A model generated the notes under the pieces. The model had not been told where the DNA came from. It did no database searches and saw only the letters and a program-made list of their open reading frames with translations. Below, one piece after another: positions 57,848-64,000 of a stretch of DNA of 64,000 nt. The first letter of the stretch is position 1. The number at the start of each line of letters is the position of its first letter. Made by a program: the position numbers and the translations under genes. The DNA lies in assembly GCF_019399895.1 (NCBI RefSeq), contig NC_091876.1:992001-1056000 (forward strand), given 5' to 3'. Origin of the DNA: Cardiocondyla obscurior (taxonomy: Eukaryota; Arthropoda; Insecta; Hymenoptera; Formicidae).

Positions 57848-60800
57848 TCATCCGTTCGGTTTTATATATGATACTCGGAGTCTGTTTGGATGTACTACTT
57901 TCGTATTTTTCTTAATTCTTATTCTCACGTTGTTTTTATTTAAGATTTCTAAAACTTCGTGGGGCCCTGTATATTGATTGCCAAATTTTCCTGGCTTTGG
58001 CCCTTTTAATAAGAATACATAGTCGCCGGGTTTAAAAATTTTCGGATTTATCTTCTTGTCGTAATGTTTTTTAGATTTTTCTTTTGCCTTAGTTACATTT
58101 CTGAAAGCATTAACTTGCAAATTATGGAGTTGTGTAACTAAACTTATCAAATAATCATCGTAATTGGCTAATTTTTCCTCCGGACCGAGTGGTTCGTCCG
58201 TCGGTACTCTGGCTATTTTCCCGAATACTAGTTCGTATGGTGTATGTCTTGTTGCTTCATGTACGCAAGTATTATAGTTGAACATGGCGAGTCCGACCCA
58301 TTTGTCCCATTCCTTTTGTTCATTGGCGTATTGCTTTAAATATTCGCCAAGAGCGTGGTGAGACCTCTCTAACGAGCCGTTTGATTGCGGGTGAAATGCT
58401 GTGGTTCGGAATTTTCGTATTCTAAATATTTTCGCCACTTTCTTGATTAATTCACTCACGAAATTCCTTCCTTGATCGGTTAAAATTGCCTTTGGGGCGC
58501 CTAATACACAGATAAATCTGTCTACAAATACTTCGGCGATTGTTTCGGATGTCTGATTTTGTAATGGTACGCCCATGCAGAATTTTGTCAGCTGGTCTTG
58601 CATGGTCAGAATGTATTCATTTCCTCTGTCTGTTCTTGGCAGAGGCCCTACAATGTCCATGGCAATTTTGTCAAAAGATGCCCCTGGTGTGTCAGTTATT
58701 AGCATGGGTTGTTTGGTTTTTACCCTGACTAATTTTTTTAACTGACACTGTAGACATTGCTGAATATACAATTGAACTTCCTGTTTTAAATTTTCCCAGT
58801 AGTATTTATGTTTAATTCTATTATATGTTTTATTTACTCCGCGATGTCCCCCCGTTGGTGAACAATGCATTTCTCCGATTATTGACGATCGGAGATCTCT
58901 GGGAGGATATTTTATTGCTCCGTTGCAAATTATTATTTTCGTAGGTGAGTTTAAGAAAATTATATGTAACAAGTTTTTAATTTCGCCCCAAGGTACATTG
59001 TTTATTAGATCGGTTTTCGCAATACTAACTGTTTGCAAATTTAATTCGTCGGAGATTATTCGCAAATTTTTTATGGCTGTAGATATGTATTGCAAAGTTA
59101 AAGTTGGTCCTTCTCGGACTCCTTCGCTGATTGGTAAAATAATGTGATAATATTTCTTGTATTTTATCGGTTGCGCTTCCCCTAAAGCAAGCGTTTTAAT
59201 TTTCGGTAATTCATTCCTCTCAAATAATTTTTGTGAACCAGAATCCAAAGGATTTCCTTCAATGTCAGTGAAGTATGTGATATTATCTTTCCGCAAGAAT
59301 AATAAGTCGCGTGTTTCAATTATGTTGTTAGGTATATCTTGAATTTCCGTAACAACGGGTAAATTTCTATTTTCCTCTGTCTCACTCTCATCTTCACTTC
59401 CACTGTCGCTCTCTCTTTCCTTGTCAGATTCGTCTACCTGCTCATCCTCCTTTTTGATTTCCTTGTCTTTTAATAGTTCTGTCCTTGCCTTTTTTGCTGT
59501 AAGGCTTCGTGTTTGTATTCGGTGTTCCTCTGGTGGTTCATGAATTAATGCTTTTTCCACAATCTCCTGTGATGGTTCATTTAATTCCTGTTCCGTAAAT
59601 GGTATTGAATCATTTTTGCCTATTTCATTTTTATTAATTTCCTTTTCTATTTCTTCCTCATCAGATAAATATAATTTGTAATCATCGTCTTCTTCACTGT
59701 CATTATCGGATTCTTCTAGCATTTGCGCGATTAATTCAGCATCTTTAGGATCGTTCGGATTTAATTTTTTCGTAGGCTTAATTATGTTGCATTGTTTTTC
59801 TTCTACAGGATTTCTTGACAATGCATCTGCGTTTACATTCGTTTTTCCGGCCTTGTATACTACATCGTAGTCATACTCGGCTAATTTTAATCGCCATCGT
59901 AATATGCGCATGTTTGCATCTTGCGCATTTTTGAACCAAAGCAATGGTTTATGATCCGTGACTAAAGTAAATTTCCGACCGTACAGGTATGGTCGAAAAT
60001 GTTTCACACAATAGACTATTGCTAGTGCCTTTTTTTCGTACGTGTCGTATTTTACTTCGTTCTCCGTCAATGTTCGTGACGCATATGCCACGGGTTGATC
60101 TTTGTTTATTATTCCCTGTGACAAAATTCCTCCTACAGCTATTCCTGAGGCGTCCGTTGTTAAGATGAACGGTTGTGAAAAATCCGGATATTGCAATACG
60201 GGTTCTTCACATAATTTTTGCTTCAGCGATTCGAATGCTTCCTCTTGATTTGAAGTCCATTCAAATGCTGTATCATTTTTTAATAATGCGGTTAATGGTT
60301 TAGCCAGTTTTGAGAAATTAGGTATGAACCTGCGGTAATATCCCGCCAAACCCAGAAATTGTTTAATGTTCTTAGGCGTTCTTGGTCGCGGAAATGATTT
60401 GACGGCTTCCAGCTTTTTCGGATCTGGCGTTACGCCGTCCTTGCTAATTACATGACCGAGATAAGTTACTTTTGATTTCAAAAATTCACACTTATCTGGC
60501 TGTAATTTCAGATTCGCCTCTCGCAACCGCTGTATTAATTGATTGAATTTTCGTTCGTGTTCTTCTAATGTTTTTGCATATATGACTATATCGTCCATAT
60601 ATACAAATAATTCTCGGCCCTGCAATCCCATTAACACGAGATCCATTAACCTCTGGAAAGTGGCAGGTGCGTTTTTTAATCCGAAGGGCATTCTTTCGAA
60701 CTCGTAGTGCCCGAACGGAGTTGTGAAAGCCGTTTTATGGCTGTCCTTCGGATCCATTTTTATTTGATGGAATCCGGAAGCTAGATCACAGACGGAAAAA

Positions 60801-62599
60801 TATTTAGCGCCGCCTAATTGATCTAGTATGTCGACAATGTTTGGTAATGGATAAGCGTCTCCGATTGTCTTCTCATTGAGGCTTCTAAAATCCAGCACCA
60901 TTCTCCATCGTTTATTTCCTTGTGAATCGTCCTTCTTTGGCACGATCCATATGGGCGTATTGTACGGTGACTGCGAAGGTTTTACTATTCCTCCTTTCAA
61001 CAGTTCGTCCACTTGTTTATTTATTTCCTCTTTATGTTTTTGTGGAAAGCGATACTGCCGGGTGTTAATAGGTTGGTCATCCGTTGTGGGTATTTGGTGT
61101 TGCAGTACCTGAGTGAAGGTCAGCTTCTCTCCGGGTATGTGAAATCTATCCTGGCTCTCTTTAATGAGATTTGTTACGTTCTCTTTTTCGGTGGCGCTTA
61201 CATGTTCTAAGCGTAATAATTTCATTATCTCGGAAAGGCGCTTATTTTCCTGCTCATTTATTATGGCTAGGCATTGCGCACTAATTTTATCTTTCCTTTT
61301 CTCTTTATCCAAACGGGAGATCGTAGATTCTTCTATTATTTGTTGAGACTGTTTTTCCATGGAGGTTGATATTCTTGAAGACGGTTTATTTACTGTTATT
61401 TTATTTTTATTAATTTTACATTTATCATATAAATGCAACTTCTTCGCTATTTCTTCGAAGGTAATGTGAGAGAGAGTATCTTCATTATTTCCGGGTTCTC
61501 TGACTCGCGGAAATTTTAATTCTTTCATTGTTTTCAATGGATCCATTCTAGAATTACTGGAGGAGGTCAGATCACGTAGTGAGGTTTGGAAATTTCCCTC
61601 CTCGTGATTGACAGGAGTTGAATCTTTGGAAATTTTAGATTCTATTTGTGAGGCTTGGAGATTTACCTCTTTATTTATTTTACTTCCCGGCGATGTCTTG
61701 GCATCCTTCTCCTGGGTAAGTGAATTTTTATATTTTTCATTTTTGGACGGGGTTTGGAAATTTCCTCCTTTTCTAGATTTATCGTGGTCCCCACCAGGCG
61801 ATGTCTTTGCATCCTTCTCCTGCGTGGTTAATTTTCTACCAGGCGATGTCTTTGCATCCTTCTCCTGCGTAGTTTTTATTTTGTTTTTCTCTCTTTTTAA
61901 TTTTCTTTGGATTTGGTCTTCAAGAAGTTTTCCATCGATGAAGTCTTGATGACAGAGATCGCTGCTATCATGATTTTCTTCGTCATAGATTTTCTTGACT
62001 TCGGAGTCTCTTGACATTTCAACGGTCTGCCATTCTTTATTACACTTCTCGATGTTTCCTACCTGCATTTCACTTAACGGTAGTAATTGTATTGTAGGTA
62101 CCTGAACTTCAATAGGTTCGCTCAGTGTACTTATTATGTTTAGATATGCCTTTCCGTCTTCATTGGTGGCGACGGTATCTCCCAGATAAATACCGTGAAC
62201 GACTTTCATTCGCGGTACATATCCGACCTCAATCTCTGGGTTTGAAATTCGTACAAAGAATAGAGATTCGCCCTGCGGTGGAACAGTAATTGTTTCGGGA
62301 GTAGAAAATGAAATTCTTTCCCCCGATATTTCTAAATGTCCTTCAGAATAGTCTATTCGCGAATTTGTTTGTTTGAAAAAATCATTACCCAATATTCCGG
62401 CTTGAGAAATCGGAAAATCTTTTGATACAATGTGAAAAATTACTTGTTTTTTAAATAACGGCATTATTACTCTTCCAAGAGTATACACCGGATAATCATT
62501 TATTCCGTTCAATCTCAAAATATTTCCGTAATCGATTTTTGATTTATTTGAAATTAAATTTTCTTTAATTATATTCGGGCCTGAACCTGTATCTAACAT
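57848..62599 (-). CDS. pol: Pol polyprotein of retroelement 2 (PR-RT-RNase H-IN)
   Basis: 1,583 codons from the first ATG; the -1 frame stays open upstream past the gag stop, so translation is probably by frameshift rather than from this ATG. Protease active site DTG at 3-5. A linker (~240-350) has three 'TQEKDAKTSPG' repeats. RT spans ~530-760 with YMDD at 667-670. RNase H runs ~812-930 ('TTDASGIAVGG' to 'NADALSRNP'). A strongly acidic stretch (~960-1090) precedes a conserved alpha/beta-like segment (~1096-1226, 'DNITYFTDIEGNPL', 'LPKIKTLALGEAQPI', 'NNVPWGEI'). Integrase: H/H/C/C zinc motif (~1245-1285), then D1315, D1375 and E1411, the last two 35 residues apart as in active enzymes. Intact. 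Confidence 0.92.
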   Translation of the reverse strand: MLDTGSGPNIIKENLISNKSKIDYGNILRLNGINDYPVYTLGRVIMPLFKKQVIFHIVSKDFPISQAGILGNDFFKQTNSRIDYSEGHLEISGERISFSTPETITVPPQGESLFFVRISNPEIEVGYVPRMKVVHGIYLGDTVATNEDGKAYLNIISTLSEPIEVQVPTIQLLPLSEMQVGNIEKCNKEWQTVEMSRDSEVKKIYDEENHDSSDLCHQDFIDGKLLEDQIQRKLKREKNKIKTTQEKDAKTSPGRKLTTQEKDAKTSPGGDHDKSRKGGNFQTPSKNEKYKNSLTQEKDAKTSPGSKINKEVNLQASQIESKISKDSTPVNHEEGNFQTSLRDLTSSSNSRMDPLKTMKELKFPRVREPGNNEDTLSHITFEEIAKKLHLYDKCKINKNKITVNKPSSRISTSMEKQSQQIIEESTISRLDKEKRKDKISAQCLAIINEQENKRLSEIMKLLRLEHVSATEKENVTNLIKESQDRFHIPGEKLTFTQVLQHQIPTTDDQPINTRQYRFPQKHKEEINKQVDELLKGGIVKPSQSPYNTPIWIVPKKDDSQGNKRWRMVLDFRSLNEKTIGDAYPLPNIVDILDQLGGAKYFSVCDLASGFHQIKMDPKDSHKTAFTTPFGHYEFERMPFGLKNAPATFQRLMDLVLMGLQGRELFVYMDDIVIYAKTLEEHERKFNQLIQRLREANLKLQPDKCEFLKSKVTYLGHVISKDGVTPDPKKLEAVKSFPRPRTPKNIKQFLGLAGYYRRFIPNFSKLAKPLTALLKNDTAFEWTSNQEEAFESLKQKLCEEPVLQYPDFSQPFILTTDASGIAVGGILSQGIINKDQPVAYASRTLTENEVKYDTYEKKALAIVYCVKHFRPYLYGRKFTLVTDHKPLLWFKNAQDANMRILRWRLKLAEYDYDVVYKAGKTNVNADALSRNPVEEKQCNIIKPTKKLNPNDPKDAELIAQMLEESDNDSEEDDDYKLYLSDEEEIEKEINKNEIGKNDSIPFTEQELNEPSQEIVEKALIHEPPEEHRIQTRSLTAKKARTELLKDKEIKKEDEQVDESDKERESDSGSEDESETEENRNLPVVTEIQDIPNNIIETRDLLFLRKDNITYFTDIEGNPLDSGSQKLFERNELPKIKTLALGEAQPIKYKKYYHIILPISEGVREGPTLTLQYISTAIKNLRIISDELNLQTVSIAKTDLINNVPWGEIKNLLHIIFLNSPTKIIICNGAIKYPPRDLRSSIIGEMHCSPTGGHRGVNKTYNRIKHKYYWENLKQEVQLYIQQCLQCQLKKLVRVKTKQPMLITDTPGASFDKIAMDIVGPLPRTDRGNEYILTMQDQLTKFCMGVPLQNQTSETIAEVFVDRFICVLGAPKAILTDQGRNFVSELIKKVAKIFRIRKFRTTAFHPQSNGSLERSHHALGEYLKQYANEQKEWDKWVGLAMFNYNTCVHEATRHTPYELVFGKIARVPTDEPLGPEEKLANYDDYLISLVTQLHNLQVNAFRNVTKAKEKSKKHYDKKINPKIFKPGDYVFLLKGPKPGKFGNQYTGPHEVLEILNKNNVRIRIKKNTKVVHPNRLRVSYIKPNG
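61680..61880 (-). repeat. In-frame minisatellite within pol, three copies
   Basis: 'gcgatgtctttgcatccttc' occurs near 61,798 and 61,843 (45-bp period), with a third, slightly different copy near 61,690. Encodes the 'TQEKDAKTSPG' repeats between protease and RT. The frame is kept, so the linker tolerates length change. Confidence 0.8.
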
Positions 62600-62709
62600 G
62601 AAAGTCGCGTCTTGATTTTGATTGTTTAACTTTACTTGAATCGTGGGTACATGACTATGCCTATCTAAATTTACCGTGACCGGGCGAATTTCGGGCTCTA
62701 TTCTTTGAC

Positions 62710-64000
62710 TTATTTCCGGAGAGTTACCACTGGGTGTGAGATCCGTCCGGACCCCTGCTGCACACCCATCTTTGAGGGGCCACTGGCGTTTCCCGCACTT
62801 ATTGCTTCACGCCTTTTGTTATTGGCAATCCTTAGTTCGCAATTATCTAACGTGTGCCCTTCCTTTTTACAGTAGCGGCAGTGCTCTACCTCCTTAGAGC
62901 CGTTTTGCCTCGCATTATTTCGGCATTCTTTGGCCGAATGACCGAATCCTTCGCATATTTGACACGTTATGCGTGTTTTATGCTCAGTTGTTCTTGATTC
63001 CTGCTGTTTCTTCCAACAATTATTTGCGGTGTGCCCCGATTTGTCGCACCATTGACAGATTAATGATGTTCTGACTTGATTGTTATTGTTACCGTTGCCA
63101 TTAAATCTGCAATTTCTTGCATTGTGACCGGGTTTATTACAAATTTGACAATTGAATTTATTTTCTTGGATTAAGTTTATAAACCGGCGGTTATTAGTTT
63201 CGCGTAACCGACATTTTTCGGCACTATGTCCGCGTTTTTTACAGATTTGACAGATTAAAATCTCGTTTGAGGCATTTAAATGGTTTCCTGTTTGTATCGC
63301 TAATTTCTTACAGTTTGAGGCAACATGCCCTTCTTTGAGGCATAACTGGCAAATTTCTCGAGAACGATCTATATTCGATAACTTAGGGGTGGCTGAGACT
63401 TTACCGTGTCGTATTTCGGTAATTTCACGTAGCTCTCTTTCTATATTTAGAGCATCATTGACGGTTTCATGCACATCTAAATCCCTTTTTACTCTTTGTT
63501 CTATTTCTGCTTTTAATCCTCGTATAAAACATTTGCATATATCTTTTTCTAAAGTGTTTCTAATTTCAACTAATTGCTCATAATCATCAATCATTCTTTT
63601 GTGCACGTCCATTATTCTGTTTCCCAGAAGTCTCACTCTGTTAGCATACGTGATTACGTCTTCTTCATTTTGATACTCTGCCCAATTCCCCTGTAGTTGG
63701 TAAACATTTTTATCTTGACCAAAAATGTTCTCTAAAAATCTGGTCAATTGAGCCACGGTATCGAATTCCCTTCCCTGGATCGTTCGTCGAGCTTCGCCTG
63801 TTATCCGCGTTCGAATTACTTTCGCGAATTGTTCCTCGGCCTCGGGAGGCAACATATTCTTTGCCTCCTCACATCCTTCCACAAAATAATTTATGGAGAT
63901 GTTTTTGCCATCAAAGAAGGGAACCGCCTCTACCGCGTATTTTAATGTGGCGAACGGATTTGTATTCGCCATTTTCTTAGGTTCTACTACGGGTTCAACT
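62710..64000 (-). CDS. gag: Gag of retroelement 2 with six zinc knuckles, 5'-partial
   Basis: Internal ATG at 63,972 gives 420 codons, but the frame is open to the window edge ('VEPVVEPKK' before the Met), so the true start may lie outside. Residues ~15-190 form the capsid-like part ('VPFFDGKNISINYFVEGC', 'FLENIFGQDKNVYQLQGNW', 'KCFIRGLKAEIEQRVK'). Six CX2CX4HX4C knuckles begin at C208, C241, C275, C306, C337 and C365; most Gag proteins have one to three. They would bind the genomic RNA during packaging. The stop at 62,710 overlaps the -1 frame of pol; I see no canonical X-XXY-YYZ slippery heptamer at the overlap. Confidence 0.85.
   Translation of the reverse strand, partial: VEPVVEPKKMANTNPFATLKYAVEAVPFFDGKNISINYFVEGCEEAKNMLPPEAEEQFAKVIRTRITGEARRTIQGREFDTVAQLTRFLENIFGQDKNVYQLQGNWAEYQNEEDVITYANRVRLLGNRIMDVHKRMIDDYEQLVEIRNTLEKDICKCFIRGLKAEIEQRVKRDLDVHETVNDALNIERELREITEIRHGKVSATPKLSNIDRSREICQLCLKEGHVASNCKKLAIQTGNHLNASNEILICQICKKRGHSAEKCRLRETNNRRFINLIQENKFNCQICNKPGHNARNCRFNGNGNNNNQVRTSLICQWCDKSGHTANNCWKKQQESRTTEHKTRITCQICEGFGHSAKECRNNARQNGSKEVEHCRYCKKEGHTLDNCELRIANNKRREAISAGNASGPSKMGVQQGSGRISHPVVTLRK

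Larger units (their letters stand above)
52959..64000 (-). mobile_element. Retroelement 2: Ty3/Gypsy-type with env and a Tudor gene (partial)
   Basis: Minus strand: gag (open to the right window edge), -1-frame pol of 1,583 codons, env of 669 codons, a Tudor-domain ORF, about 1 kb of UTR, polypurine tract and 3' LTR. All four large frames are open, so this copy could be young or active; the 5' end is outside. Relative of retroelement 1, but without its five Cys-rich ORFs. Confidence 0.85.

Overview
Repeat- and transposon-dominated nuclear DNA from an arthropod, most likely an insect and plausibly a hymenopteran such as an ant. Signs are the AT-rich background, short-TIR mariner/Tc1-type elements with TA target sites, Ty3/Gypsy elements with an envelope gene, and no operons or bacterial-style genes. 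No intact single-copy host gene was recognised. The organism call is inference.

Layout: (1) 1-21,583, a tandem satellite of twelve 1,788/1,789-bp units; the unit is about five ancestral ~358-bp monomers, and the array decays into single diverged monomers at its right edge. (2) 21,584-25,906, a TIR element with a nested TTA-flanked element, LTR-like signals and a fold-back block. (3) 26,170-27,772, a solo LTR with ATAT duplications, a TATA promoter and a 65-bp minisatellite. (4) 27,822-32,750, relics: an envelope pseudogene, LTR-like repeats, a transposase C-terminus, a ~130-bp tandem repeat and another LTR promoter. (5) 32,754-33,280, a near-perfect 527-bp palindrome. (6) 33,348-39,589, an array of alternately inverted ~462-bp monomers between two (TA)n tracts, holding a 370-bp MITE. 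(7) 39,645 to about 50,960, retroelement 1 (minus strand): decayed gag, pol and env, but five intact small Cys-rich genes between pol and env. (8) 50,965-52,958, fragments and unassigned sequence. (9) 52,959-64,000, retroelement 2 (minus strand): open gag, pol and env, an extra intact Tudor-domain gene after env, a polypurine tract and one LTR; it runs off the right edge.

Elements 1 and 2 are related: both have Gag, a -1-frame PR-RT-RNase H-IN Pol and a homologous class of envelope, with a splice acceptor just before env. They differ in cargo. Element 1 carries five paralogous zinc-ribbon-like ORFs sharing an invariant CX2C-X12-CX2C core, arranged A-(A-B)-(A-B). Element 2 carries a complete extended-Tudor-domain protein. 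Tudor domains are readers of methylated PIWI proteins in the piRNA pathway, so an envelope-bearing retroelement encoding one is the best candidate here for an undescribed host-element conflict system. A third envelope copy (27.8-28.5 kb) is a pseudogene.
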